This document shows positions 10,050 to 20,639 of a stretch of DNA of 64,000 bases, piece after piece. The notes beneath the pieces were generated by a model that saw nothing but the letters and a program-made list of their open reading frames with translations, was not told where the DNA came from and did not search any database. The stretch covers positions 34,887,378-34,951,377 of the forward strand of contig NC_073746.1 in the NCBI RefSeq assembly GCF_029784135.1. The letters run 5' to 3'. Positions within the stretch are counted from its first letter, which is position 1. The number at the start of each line of letters is the position of its first letter. The stretch comes from Toxorhynchites rutilus septentrionalis (taxonomy: Eukaryota > Arthropoda > Insecta > Diptera > Culicidae). Position numbers and translations under genes: made by a program.

Positions 10050-10280
10050 CATAATTGCATAGTTCTACGTCGAAAATATGCGGTCGTGTCCTTGATACAA
10101 CATTCACTAAGACGCGACGAGTCGGACATTGTCGCGTAGATGGGCAGCCTCGCACTCGAAACCGGTCGACACTTAAGGTAATTTTTAAACCGTTTAAATA
10201 GTAGGAACAATAAGTGTTTGTCTTGTCTCGCGTAGCGTCTTAGAGAATGTCGTGAAGTTCTTACGTTGCACAACACATCA
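10050..10280 (+). repeat. dispersed repeat shared with 63365-63500
   Basis: GTCGGACATTGTC, GTAGATGGGCAGC, ACCGGTCGACA and TTTGTCTTGTCTCGCG occur in the same order and spacing here and at 63365-63500. The left part (GCGGTCGTGTCC) also matches the end of the stem-loop composite at 8790 and 25605, so this may be the tail of that family. 10290-10910 shows no gene or repeat that I recognise. Confidence 0.6.
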
Positions 10281-10914
10281 AAATAAAAAATCCTAGATAA
10301 GACCCATTACAATTTGTTTCGTCCAAATTTGTTCAAATCATATTTGATATAGTAGGTACATGTATAAAATAAGCTTGGCCTATTCACCTAGAGTCTCAAT
10401 TTAAATTTTCTCTTGCATACAAAAACGTAGTAAGAAACACAACGTTCCGCATAATGAGGCTTGGTTTAGTTGGAATGTCATATTTATCCAGGGTCAAAGC
10501 CACAAAAGGATCTGCTTCAAGGGCAGAATGTGATGAGGTATATCAGCTTTAGTTAACAGAACATTGTAAGTTGTTATTCACCTATGACACCTTTGCCCCT
10601 AAATATCAAAATAATTTCTATGCTAATTAATCATTGAGATTGAACAAAATATCTGTTCACCTCTCCTAGAATATGTGAACAGTCGTCCAAACTGATGATT
10701 TGTCCAACATATCAGATTGGATAAACTAAATTTCACGAGAAATTCCTTAGATACCATGCGCACAGAACTACAGCTAAGAGTAATTTCTGTTTTTATTTGT
10801 ATTTTGACATACGACAGCTCTACTGAAGTACAGAGTGACTCGAAAGTCTTTAAATTTATCAAAAATAAGGTGACTATCAATACGGCATCTATAGTCAATA
10901 GTTATACCACAAAA

Positions 10915-11265
10915 CAAGCAGGTGATCAATTTGCCCCCACTACCCCTATTTGCAGGTATTTCCGTTTGAAGATTTTTCGATTGTTTGATAGTTTGTTTCA
11001 TATGATATATTATTGAATCTATTGTGATGAATTATTATTGAGTGCTCAGATCGATTGATGCAAATATCTCGTAAATCCATCAGGAAATAAGTGACCAATA
11101 ATGGTAATTGCATGAGCCGCCGCATGTGTCGTCAGTTTCGACCAATCAGAATAGGGGTTGAGATTTTTTAATTGTTCGATAGTTAGTTTCATGACATATA
11201 TTATTTTATTTAAAGTATAAAATTGTTATGGAGTACCGAAACGATTGACGCAAAAATCTCATCAA
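10915..11265 (+). repeat. dispersed repeat, inverted relative to 24540-24870
   Basis: Blocks around GATCGATTGATGCAAATA, ACATGCGGC/GCCGCATGTGTCGTC and GTTTCATATGATATATTATT are found here and, in reverse complement, at 24540-24870. Within this copy the segment near 10970-11060 is repeated near 11165-11260, which suggests an internal duplication. Confidence 0.62.
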
Positions 11266-11274
11266 TCCATCATG

Positions 11275-11430
11275 AAACGAATGAGCTACGAATTTATTCC
11301 TCAACCCAATACATACCTTTATACCTGGAATAAAAGAGGGTTAAACAATTGGAAACGTATTTACACTGGACGTGAAATGAATTCGCCACACTCAACTTCA
11401 CCTTCCTCACTAAAACTTAAACAATAGTTT
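11275..11430 (+). repeat. repeat piece shared with 35270-35370
   Basis: ATACCTGGAA-AAAAGAGG...GGAAACG-ATTTACA is seen at about 11310 and at about 35290, followed in both by a GTGAA-TGAATTC block. 11430-12090 holds no gene I can support; the frames there are short and unrelated to known families. Confidence 0.5.
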
Positions 11431-12094
11431 AAATCTTTAAACTAAACATCAATGAGCGAATCATCGTAAAAACTTTTTCTGCATTGTGTCATCCTCACAC
11501 GAAACAACCTGTGGGTTCAAAATTAACTGCGGAACATTCTCCCCACAATGACGACAGGATGAGTAAATTCCATTTTCTCTATTAACTTAATACTTTCACG
11601 AGTTTGATCCAGCGCAGCCCGGTCAGAGTGAAACATCAAAGCGATACTTTTTACATTATTTTTTCGATTGCCCGTTTTCCGATGGGTTGAATTATTAATG
11701 AAATAAACCGAAAGGGGTGGGAAATTAATTATCGTCCCAATTGCACGCTGCAGTCGCCCCGAGGAATCAATTGTTGAATTTCCCAATATTGACTTTGCAT
11801 ATTGCGTTCTTACCAAAATTTAAATGAAATTACCATGGAGATGAAACCCGCAGTTTTCACGAATGCAATTAATGTTTTCTGGAATATTTGTAATGCTAGG
11901 TGGATCGAAATAAATGACCAGTAATTTTACTGGTTTAACTTAGCATTTTCTGTATATTTTGTTTCTCTAATAGCGTTGAATCGTCTGCCTATTCAAAATT
12001 ATCAATAACTATGTGGAAACTATAGACTGTATATATAGAGACAGTCTAATGATTTTTTACAGCCAACCGTTCGGTCATGAAGTGGATGTGGTTG

Positions 12095-12430
12095 GTATCT
12101 GTAGATTAGGGCGCCAATTAATGTATGGGAAAGAATCGACCCTAAAATTTCAAAAAGTTACCCTATACAAAATGTTTACCACCTCGAAAAAACACCCTAT
12201 GCCAAATATCAGCTCAATCGCAAAGCGGTCAAAGTTTGAGTTTTTTGAATATCGAAAAATCACCCAAGGGGAGAGTAAAGGAAATCGGGGTTCTCGAAAA
12301 AAAAATGTTGTTACCAAATGTCTTAAAATTGCATGAAACGTCGAGATCTAGTGTCATCTCGAAAAAAAAATTTTTATCGAAAATCGACACTTTGGGACTT
12401 TTTTCCGGAGTACGAACGAAACATATGGTT
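12095..12430. repeat. AT-rich dispersed repeat (family F1)
   Basis: The strings CGAAAAATCACCC, AATCGGGGTT and TTATCGAAAATCGAC recur, sometimes inverted, at 27930-28250 and 52560-52910. Short palindromic arrangements are visible within each copy. No protein frame is conserved. Confidence 0.55.
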
Positions 12431-12811
12431 TTAAGTGCCAATAAAAATAAATATCTCGATTTTTCATTCGGGACTTGTTGCGAAATCGACTTTTCCTATT
12501 CCTTACTATGTCCATGATTATTCGAATTATCATATTATATATGATGCACTGTGGATAACCGAATTTAAACATACTAAACGGATCCTGTTCATCCTAGCTC
12601 CATCCATGTTTCATTAAACTGTCATATTAGATATGTTTAAATATTAAATCAATGTATTCGAAATTAGTTGTATGGAACAACCCCTATTCCAACCCTCTCT
12701 TTTACCTAGCTACGTTCAATTTTGTTAAAATAATCATATTTATAAATTATATTAACAAATTATTCTAAATTTCTGATCAAAAAAATAAAAAAAAAACTAA
12801 ACTAAAATACT

Positions 12812-12837
12812 CCGGATAATCGAGCCCGACATGTATT
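12812..12837. repeat. possible pogo-type terminal repeat
   Basis: CCGGATAATCGAGCCCGACA resembles a pogo/Tigger-type terminal repeat read from the inside out. I did not find the partner end, so the element is undefined. 12430-12810 is AT-rich with nothing recognisable. Confidence 0.35.
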
Positions 12838-13054
12838 TACAGAAAATTTCATGCACTACTTCCTTCAACAAAAAATGTTGTTGAAAAATACACATACCCA
12901 CACAAAAACAATTGTTGTTGAGAGTTATCATGTTGTGTCAGAAACAACATGCAAGGTTTGTCCTATTATTTTATGTTCCTATGAATACTTTTGTATATCT
13001 ATTAGCCTCAAAGTTCAAAGTTTTTCCGCTTCTAGTCTCGAATGAGGTCAACTT

Positions 13055-13115
13055 CTAATAAATGGAGGGTCCTGAGATTGAACACATTAGCTACCTGACT
13101 ACGGAGATCTGAAAA
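13055..13115 (-). repeat. SINE fragment related to 9245-9330
   Basis: GGAGGGTCCTGAGATTGAAC followed by a TAGCTACC...GACTACGGAGA block matches the tRNA-like part of the 9245-9330 SINE, with more changes and a short deletion. Confidence 0.5.
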
Positions 13116-13265
13116 TTCTTGGATGTGGCCTCAAATGACGAATCGTTTTTTCGACATGGAATTCAAATGCTTTTCAGTGATATGTTTTCTGTTTAATTTT
13201 TTTTTTTTCAAATAAGACATGGGAAAAATATTGAATATGTGTGGGTGTTAATCCTATATATGGCC

Positions 13266-14057
13266 TTGGCAACTACACTCTGTCCAACATCTATAAGACC
13301 AGGTGATGATGTGGCTGCTTTGTGTCATTGTGAACAAACAATGCTTCAACTTATATTCTAGTGAATTGGTGACTAACATACACTGCATGATTTTCAAATG
13401 CAATGTGTGTGCAAGCGTTGAGTGTAAACCAAAGGTTTTGTATTTTTCAAGTGTCAAGTTTCTATAAGACCAGTTACAGTTTTGATCAATAAATCTGGAA
13501 AATGACAAAGGGAAAAGTGCTCACGAAGAGAAAAGAAAGATAAATCGATGCATTTCACCAAAAAAAATGTTGGTATCAGAGAAACTTCTCGTCGGATTGG
13601 ATGATCCCATCAAGGAGTGCTCAATTATTTAACGAATCCTCAAGGACACGATAAGGAGGAGAGAGCTCCACGTAAATCGGAGCTCTCTGACCGGAATAAG
13701 CGGGAAATAGCTAGAACAGCTTCGACTACCTCAGAATCGCTTATGCAAATAAAGCTATATTTCAATTTAAATGTTACTCGGGTGACAATTCGTCAAGTCA
13801 AGCAGCGTTTGGTAAATAGTATTTCAACACGAATTTTCCAGGTTTTTAACCGAAAGGGCAAAGGAGCTAAATCAGTATCATATTTAAGCACAATAAATAA
13901 GCAAACAACTATTTTGAACGCAATTGACGTCAAATATACTTTATTCTAAGCATTCAACAATGTATGAATGTATCTTGTTGAAATTCTAACTGTTTGTGTT
14001 GCAACGAAATAGAATCAGGAAGGTCTTATAGAAAAGTGGACAGTGTGTATATTGCCA
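13266..14057 (+). mobile_element. decayed Tc1-like element with about 33-bp inverted ends
   Basis: The left end (TGGCAACTACACTCTGTCCA ... TATAAGACC) and the right end (GGTCTTATAG ... TGTATATTGCCA, inverted) match over about 33 bp. The 792-bp body holds only the N-terminal transposase region. A clear TA duplication is not visible. Confidence 0.65.
13502..13949 (+). pseudogene. Tc1-like transposase DNA-binding remnant
   Basis: Joining adjacent frames gives a basic start (MTKGKVLTKRKER), a helix-turn-helix with RETSRRIG and SHQGVLNYL, and a second DNA-binding part with RKSELSDRNKREIARTAS and LNVTRVTIRQV. This is the paired-like layout of Tc1 transposases. In-frame stops follow KRKER and RRIG, and there is a frame change near 13570. 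The catalytic two-thirds is absent. Confidence 0.6.
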
Positions 14058-14504
14058 CCCAGGAAAAATATTCCCTTCGCTGCACTTGGAATATTATTTA
14101 AATATTTTACCTTACCAAATACTTATTATGGAATATCCAATACTCCATTTTTTGGGCTGTTAAAAATGTACGATATTAATTTGTGAGTCATTTTTATGTA
14201 ACAAACCACGATTTTAGAACGCCGGCAGAATGTTCTGTTTAAACTCGTTGAAAATGCAACAAGTTGATAAGTTTTACACTGTAAACGTAATATTTAGGAT
14301 CTACTGTTCAAGATCATGTAGTTTTTTTTTTCAATAAAATAATTGGTGTATATTTGGTGTAAAATTCATTTTTTTTTCTTTATAACTCTATATAAAAAAA
14401 ATTCCGCTGCATAACCAAAGGTGCAGTAGAATGAATTTACAAGGCGGCAAACAGTGTTTTTGGGCTTAACGGGGCGTGTAAACTATATAGTTTTTTTTTT
14501 TATT

Positions 14505-14620
14505 AACGGTAAACGGTGGGGTAAAAATCGTGATTTTTGGAGATTTTGCTTGAATTTTCACCAAGAATTGTTTATATCGATATTGCAGCAAAATTAAGAA
14601 CGATAGAGGTTCTAGAGATG
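14505..14620 (+). repeat. repeat block shared with 48958-49070 and 55530-55640
   Basis: GTGGGGTAAAAAT, TTTTGCTTGAATTTTCACCA and TATATCGATATTGCAGC are shared with 48960-49045. The 55.5-kb copy is more diverged. At those two sites the block belongs to the pogo-like family that begins GGTCGGACTCGATTATA. 14070-14500 is AT-rich DNA with nothing recognised. Confidence 0.6.
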
Positions 14621-14634
14621 TGCCATCCGCTCAT

Positions 14635-14685
14635 GAGCTGTTCCGAAGAATCAACTCTTTGAAGTTAGTTGACACGGAACAGCTC
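14635..14685. repeat. perfect 11-bp inverted repeat
   Basis: GAGCTGTTCCG (14635-14645) is the exact inverse of CGGAACAGCTC (14675-14685), with 29 bases between. Further GAGCTGT copies follow at about 14735 and 14770. It may be part of a small MITE. 14780-15130 shows nothing else. Confidence 0.5.
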
Positions 14686-15132
14686 GCAAAAAAAATTAAA
14701 CAGCTCTTCAGCTCACTTTGATAATGATGCAGAAGAGAAAAGAGCTGTAGAATTTCAGAGAGCTTATGAGCTGTAAGATTCAAATAAACTGACCGCCTCC
14801 CGCTCTCTGTGTTATGACATCAGTTCAGTTTAATTTGTTCCTTGTTTTTTCAACTGTTATATTCGCGTTGGCGGCATTGAGCTTTGTTTACCAGTTTAGG
14901 GGGCGCCAAAAATAATAATTGACTTTCAGGCAGAATGAACACGTTTTTAAGATTAAAATTAGTATTCTATTTCAATGAAAAACACTTTGTTTGTAGGCGG
15001 TGAAAAAATCTCATAAGAAAATTCTTTTTGGAGACAATTTCATATTATTATGAGAAGTCTCAGTAAAAATGTCGGAAATGTATAGAAAAATGGTTAAATA
15101 AGAATCAGGAATACGTGTTTTAAGTAATTTAA

Positions 15133-15374
15133 CCCTCTACAGCCCAAACCCGCCTCTAGACGGGCTTCGCGGATTCTCTTTTCAAATTATTCAGACATTA
15201 TTTTCAATGTTCACTCCCACTAGAACGTCTTTAGAATATTTTCATTTATCACACATACACATTGCTTTTATGGCGGCAGCTTTCTGCTAGGAGTATTGTA
15301 TGTTGAAAGTCGGAAATTCAAGATAAAAGTGGAGTGGTTTTTTTAGACAAATTAAAAACTTGGGCGGTAGAGGG
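15133..15374. mobile_element. TTAA-flanked MITE (piggyBac-like), 242 bp
   Basis: TTAA at 15129-15132 and 15375-15378 flanks a segment whose ends are inverted: CCCTCTACAGCCCAA on the left, and TTGGGCGGTAGAGGG on the right. TTAA target duplications with CCC-starting ends are the mark of piggyBac-type elements. No coding sequence is present. The flanks at 15379-15854 hold nothing I recognise. Confidence 0.75.
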
Positions 15375-15854
15375 TTAATTATTTTTAATTATTAATTTAA
15401 TTATATTTAATTATTAATTTTTAAGTATTATTTTTAAACTGATAAAAAATTCAACTCCTCATATCTACGAATTAGGGCAGGGCAAGTTCGCAAAATTAAA
15501 GTTTTCACAACGCGCAGTTTATTTTTTATTTTACACTTTACGCAACCTTCTAAATACGTTAGAGTTTCCTCCTCTAGGGACATTCGCGAGAAACAGTAGA
15601 GCTTTACACTTCTGTTACGCGGAGTTCCGTTCATTAGTAAAAGTGCTACAGCGCGACGCGATGCGATGCGCTGCTGAAGGATAGCAGCAGAAACAGACCC
15701 CTATCAAGTCACGTAATCCTGGTAGAGACAGATTTTCTTCACATTGTTCGTTCCGCGCTGCTGATATACGTGACCAAAGCCAGAAAGACGTTTTGTGTGT
15801 GTGGGTTGGTTCACTTGCTGGACCCTGGTGATTATCGAAATCGGGCTAAGGCCT

Positions 15855-15890
15855 CGGTGACACTGCTTACGCCTACGTACGAAAGCGTGA
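15855..15890 (+). repeat. Harbinger left terminal inverted repeat
   Basis: It starts CGGTGACACTGCTTACGCCT and continues CGTACGAAA, matching the inverse of 20121-20156 with two mismatches. Confidence 0.82.
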
Positions 15891-16091
15891 TTGTACAACC
15901 TCTTGCAAATTTGTACGCAGCTGTCAAAAGTAAACAATCACATGAATTTGCATTGGAGTGGTTACATTGCTTCCCATCTTTTTGTCCAAACCCGTCCAAA
16001 GCCGAACGACTGCTTCGAGCGAACAAATCAGTTTGTTTTTCTATCAGTTCTCGTACAATTTTCACCACCGTCTGTTGTGTTCTTTGCAAAA

Positions 16092-16224
16092 ATGGATGCT
16101 GAATTTTTAATTTCGGCTGTTCAAGAAAGGCCATCTTTATGGGACCAGGGGAGCAAACTATACCACAATAGAGATCTTAAAAAGAAAATGTGGAAGGAAG
16201 TAGCGGATGAATTGAATTCTACAG
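16092..16224 (+). CDS. Harbinger MADF protein, exon 1
   Basis: The ATG at 16092 opens MDAEFLISAVQERPSLWDQ, the first helix of a MADF (Myb/SANT-like) domain, and runs through KKKMWKEVADEL. The exon ends ACAG with donor GTAAAT at 16225. Reading on would stop after two codons, which supports splicing. Joined to 18469, the split codon G|AA gives Glu and the domain continues without a break. The joined gene is 894 nt, 297 residues plus stop. In Harbinger elements this second protein binds DNA and helps bring the transposase to the element ends and into the nucleus (family knowledge). Confidence 0.8.
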
Positions 16225-16281
16225 GTAAATAACGTACATATTTTATTGATATCAACTAGTGTTGTTATTAATCTATGCTAT

Positions 16282-17245
16282 AACTAGCTGACCCGGTAAA
16301 CTTTGTCCGCTCATAATTTTATTTAGTTTCAAATAATTAGAACGTTCAAATTCCTCTTGAAATTATTCTTCGGAACATACATTAGCGATCAATAATAAAC
16401 AACACCACTTGTTTGCATTTATGTTTTTTATGGTACATTTCGAATTCGATTTTTAATAAACAAGTTGAGCAATTCAAATGTAGGTCAAATCAGTGCTTTG
16501 TGACAAGTCACGTTATTCATAGCAAGTAAAAGTAATGAAAAAGTGTGCACGTCTTTAATTTCTCATGTATTTGATTGCGACTTGGGTATATTCGTTATTA
16601 TACAGTGGACTGGCATAAATGGACGAAATAATTGTTGAACGATCAATGTTTTTTGGTTGGTTGGTTGCTTGTTATTGAGAGGCTTTAAACTTCTCAGTTC
16701 ATTCTCCTCTACTGTTTGTTTTTTTATTTCCCTCCGAACTTATTTCATCTCTTAACACGCTCCATACCAAGGCAATTTTTGAAGATTTCAGGCCGCGTGG
16801 GCGTATACGGCCCACAATTTAAAGAGTAAATACTTCTACTAGAACTCGTCATTATAATATCAAATTATTTTCAGACCCAATTCTCGTTCAAGAAAATAAC
16901 ATGTTTCTCCCTTACATGGAATACATGTTTGATACAGGAAATCAGTCATTTCATTCCAAACCAATATACTGGTTCTCGGATTTTCATGAAAATCCGAGAA
17001 CCACTATATCGGATTGACATGGAATGGCTGAAATATAATGAATTTATGACATCTGAAATCGAACGATTTCTGATCAGCCGTTCTCCTGTGATGATGAGTT
17101 ATACGTACGTAGGAAAAATCTAGTTTTATATATAAGATATTCTCCAAAGTATTCTATCATTCTAGTTTGGGTGCTGATGATGTGGAAACGTGGATATGGA
17201 TGATGACATACGAGGGAAAAACCTTGTTGTATATATAAGATAACA
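16282..17245 (-). mobile_element. Helitron-like element H3, inside the MADF intron
   Basis: The left edge reads CTAGCTGACCCGG...TTTGTCCGC, the inverse of the CTAG-ending tail of H1 and H2. The right edge, near TATATATAAGATA (about 17228-17242), fits a Helitron-like head read in reverse. It is about 960 bp with no coding capacity and lies wholly within the intron 16225-18468, so it need not disrupt the MADF frame. Confidence 0.62.
16943..17031. repeat. 89-bp near-perfect palindrome
   Basis: TCAGTCATTTCATTCCAAAC...TTTTCAT is followed at once by its inverse, with centre TTTCATGAAA near 16986. The same two arms stand about 650 bp apart at 22125-22190 and 22853-22925. Here they are fused with almost no spacer. 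Confidence 0.85.
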
Positions 17246-17309
17246 CTATTTTGAGAATGTTTATTAAATTTAAATGATTAATTCTAAATATACATTGAAA
17301 TACCAGCCA

Positions 17310-18162
17310 TTAAAGAGTGCTAAAGTATATTGTGAACTTGTTGCGGCTCTCTATCGCTTCGTTCGAACTTCTGTTGAAATGGCGCGTTGAATTGTTTGAA
17401 GATGGTTGATATTGGGAGGCTTCATAGGCATTTGGCATACCCTCCAGATCATTTATAATATTATGAAGCAAACAAATACATTTAACAATTATATCCACTT
17501 TTTCAGGTTGAATTTCAATTTCATTTTTTAAAATTCGCCATTTTGATGTGATTATTCCAAATGCACATTCAACAAGGCGCCTAGCTCGGGACAGATTTCG
17601 ATTGAAATTTTCCTGTTCTATTGTCACGCTTCGTCCTGAATAAGGTCTCATTAAATAATTTTTTAGAGGATATGCTGCGTCCCCTACAAAAACATGCAGC
17701 GCGATAATATTTGTATTTGGCAAAATTTTCGGTGGAAGAATATGAAGAGTACCGTTTTCAATATTCCGGCACAGGGAAGAAATTGAAAAAAATCCACCAT
17801 CACTTTGTTTGCCGTAACTTCCGACTTCAATGCTAATAAATTTGTAGTCAGCATCTACCAATCCTTGCAATACAATAGAAAAATAATTCTTATAATTATA
17901 ATAAAAAGATCCCGACTGTTGAGGGCACTTAATTCTAATGTGTTTGCCATCAATAGCTCCAATACAATTGGGAAATTGCCACTTTCTGATAAATTGGTTT
18001 GCGATTGATGAAAACATTGCTTCTGTTGGAAACGGCATATGCTTTTGATGTAACGTGTCCCATATCACTGAGCATGTGTCGTACACAATTCGTCGAATTG
18101 TTGTGTGTGACATCCGGTAGGAGAAAGCCATTGAACGAAACGAATTCCCTGTGGCCAGGTAC
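17310..18162 (-). CDS. PIF/Harbinger transposase, exon 2 (catalytic domain)
   Basis: The minus-strand exon begins after TTTTTCCAG at 18163 and runs 284 codons to TAA at 17310-17312. It shows the HARBI1-type DDE domain: GAIDGKHIRIKCP (first Asp), LVDADYKF (second Asp), and RRLVECAFGIITSKWRIL (Glu), with GDAAYPLKNYLMRPY between. The reaction is cut-and-paste transposition. The exon lies inside the MADF intron. Joining it to exon 1 restores TLRYLATG across the splice. No stop or frameshift occurs in this exon. Confidence 0.85.
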
Positions 18163-18468
18163 CTGGAAAAATAAAATAAAAAACAGCAAATTCTTTTACA
18201 ACCTACTCTAACATATATCAAAACTGCTATATAAGGTATATCTTCTAATTAATATTTAAGTAAATTTTATGATTTGTATTTTTTACTGATTATTATCATT
18301 TTTTGTATCTTTCGAATGGCACCAAATTTTGTACGGCTTATAAAAAAAGCGCTAGAAAAAAAGCTGGTGCCATTCGGAAGACATAAGAGACGATAATAAT
18401 ATTTTAATGTTTTGTAATGTTTGGTAGCGATTTATTGTTGTTATATATATTTTGTTTCTCTGTTGCAG

Positions 18469-19229
18469 AAGATGCTGTTCGTCAGAAGTGGAGTGGCTTA
18501 CGGGTTACATTTCGCAAGGAAATGTCCAAACTACAAACAAAGAGATCTGGGGACGGAGCTGATTCTGGAAAGACCACCAAATGGCATTTTTTCAATAACA
18601 TGATGTTTATCAAAGACCAGTTTATTCCACGTAAAACTAGTGGTAATATCTCAGACGTTGAACAGCATGTTCCCTCAGAGCTGATTTTGTTGCCTGAAGT
18701 CACATATGACAACGAAATAGAACTTCAAGAATCAGCGGACATAACAGAAACTGAAGATTCCAGCATTTTTTATCCATCATCTAATACCGAACAACCACCG
18801 TCAACATCTGACATCAGATTACCCTCAAAAAGGAAGAGCTCAAATCAAAAAGACATTGCGCTGCAGAAAATAATGAAGCTAGAAGAAGAGAAGCTCAAGT
18901 TCTTCAAACAACGTACTCAATCTCCCCAAGATGATGATCACTTTTTTTGTTTAAGTCTTGCACCTTATCTAAAGCAACTACCGATCCACAGAAAAATGAT
19001 TGTAAGGGCCAAATTTAATGAGATTTTAGCCCACGAGTATGAATCACAGCATAGCGGTATGTACTACGAGCAGCAGTTACCTCTTATCACCACACCGCCA
19101 TATCACTCTACAGTAACATCTTCGCCGTCTCAAAGTATGCCTTTAAATGAGCCAACTCAAAAGTTTAACAGTGGAAATTCAACGACAGAACATTATTTTA
19201 AAAGTTTTCAGCACGATCACACTTTTTGA
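18469..19229 (+). CDS. Harbinger MADF/BESS protein, exon 2
   Basis: A pyrimidine-rich tract and TTGCAG precede 18469. The exon continues the MADF domain with EDAVRQKWSGLRVTFRKE and WHFFNNMMFIKDQF, followed by an acidic, serine-rich linker, a basic stretch (SKRKSSNQKD), a charged helix, and a BESS-like motif (HFFCLSLAPYLKQLP...RAKFNEIL) used in such proteins for protein contacts. It ends in TGA at 19227-19229, and AATAAA signals follow at about 19258 and 19279. Both the stop and the likely poly(A) site lie within the intron of the transposase on the other strand. No defect is seen. Confidence 0.8.
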
Positions 19230-19315
19230 TACAAAAGCTTCAATGTTCATATCTTCTAATAAATACTGAATACTTTTAATAAATAAAATTCTTTACAACA
19301 TTTTTTTTCACTTAC

Positions 19316-19630
19316 CTTAATGTTATTAGTAATTTTTCCTGTGGAGAAACACATTGGCGAAAGTTTGAGTATTTTCTCAGTCTTTCTTCGGTGGAATTAA
19401 GGATGTAATCAAAAGTAGCTTCTCATGCGAGTGAATTCAAAAAATTTTGGATCATTTTCTTCTTGTCTAAGCTCTCTATAATTCCTTGAAAACTCTCCTT
19501 TTCGGTTTCTCGATTCGAAATATTCGTAAACCCACACGCGCTTTTCCAATTTTTCCATCAATAGATATCTTAAGGTGGGAGAATCCATGAAATAACCAAA
19601 ATTATAATGATCCAACTCAGTCACATCCAT
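19316..19630 (-). pseudogene. PIF/Harbinger transposase, exon 1, with one frameshift
   Basis: The frame starts at the ATG at 19630 (MDVTELDHYNFGYF) and carries VYEYFESRNRKGEF...RNYRELRQEEN...FFEFTRM, the usual N-terminal signature of Harbinger transposases. Near 19420-19426 two bases appear to be missing: the reading then continues in another frame as EATFDYIL...ERLRKYSNFRQCVSPQEKLL up to a strong donor, AAG|GTAAGT at 19315. With two bases restored in count, exons 1 and 2 give 1170 nt, 389 residues, a normal length for this family. The intron (18163-19315) holds MADF exon 2. Confidence 0.75.
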
Positions 19631-20120
19631 TTTTTTTTATTTTTATAATTATTGAATAAAGAAATTAGTGAAATTAGTCAGTGTTGTTTTGGTAGCTTTT
19701 CAACTCTCGCGATGACAAATGTACGATGTCTACATCTGGTGGCGACATTCATGCTTGTGGGGTATATTATTTGCTATCATATTAACAAGCCAAAATGTTG
19801 TTTTAAATAGTTAAAATTTGAATGAGTTTGAGGTAAATATTGAGTAATATTGAGTGAGGTAAATATTGTGTAAAAAAACAAAAATCTCCTCAATTACAAG
19901 AATACATATTCGATACAGAAGAGTTATTTTTCATTCAGAATTTTCACTTTGAAATTGTGCTTATTCAACCTGAAAATCCATTAGCACTTTTGTTTCCCAA
20001 TCACAGCACACGAAGCTCAATGCAATCGACGCGAATAAAAATATAGTATGGTTTCGTATGTAGAAGAGTTCCACTCCATCCTGCGAATTCGCTAGAAAAA
20101 ATATGTACGAATTCACACGG

Positions 20121-20156
20121 CCACGGTTTCGTACGAAGGCGTAAGCAGTGTCACCG
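20121..20156 (-). repeat. Harbinger right terminal inverted repeat
   Basis: It is the inverse of 15855-15890 with two mismatches and ends GTAAGCAGTGTCACCG. The 490 bp between it and the transposase ATG presumably hold that gene's promoter; no TATA box is obvious. Confidence 0.82.
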
Positions 20157-20397
20157 CCGCTTAACTTGTAGTGGCAGCCAGCGACGAGAGGTTTTCCTCA
20201 TTTGCATTCCGATCTGGGGCTGAGAGTACTTCTTCATCACATCGTTGATACGTATCCACAGATTGAACCTCTTGAATAAAAACTCGGAACAATGTCTTTC
20301 ATGCGAACATTATCCACCGATCATTATTAAATTTCTTGTACGGTTTATTTATTGATCTGTTTTTATCGCGCGGTAACCCCTTTTTGCCCGTCCGCTG

Positions 20398-20482
20398 TTA
20401 TTTGTTCGACAATAACATATTTGTTCGATATGTTATATATTTGTTCGACAATAACAATATTTGTTCGACAATAACAATAAAT
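20398..20482. repeat. short tandem repeat, about 20-bp unit
   Basis: Four units of TTTGTTCGACAATAACAATA type lie head to tail, the second one altered. The spacing of about 20-23 bp without spacer DNA marks a minisatellite and not a CRISPR-like array. Confidence 0.8.
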
Positions 20483-20639
20483 AATCCCTCAGCTGAGAGT
20501 AAGGGTGTCCCTGTGGGTTGCGGTTTCCTAATATGGTCGACAAACTTCGAATGTGACCGAAATCCCCATAATCCAGCACTAGCAAAAAAAGCACAAAACA
20601 CATTGAAGTGGAAATATAAATAAACCATGTCGTATTTTC

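Larger units (their letters stand above)
15855..20156. mobile_element. PIF/Harbinger transposon, 4.3 kb, two interlocked genes
   Basis: The ends are inverted repeats of about 35 bp with two mismatches (CGGTGACACTGCTTACGCCT at the left; its inverse ends at 20156). Inside are the two genes typical of this superfamily: a DDE transposase (minus strand) and a MADF/BESS DNA-binding protein (plus strand). The left-to-right exon order is MADF 1, transposase 2, MADF 2, transposase 1, so each gene occupies the other's intron. The flanking triplets are CCT and CCG, so the 3-bp target duplication is imperfect or the edge is off by a base. A Helitron-like element (16282-17245) sits in the MADF intron. Confidence 0.85.

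Noticed and set aside
20398..20482. array of short repeats, considered as CRISPR-like
   Set aside because: Units are contiguous without spacers, and the context is eukaryotic repeat DNA. It is a minisatellite.
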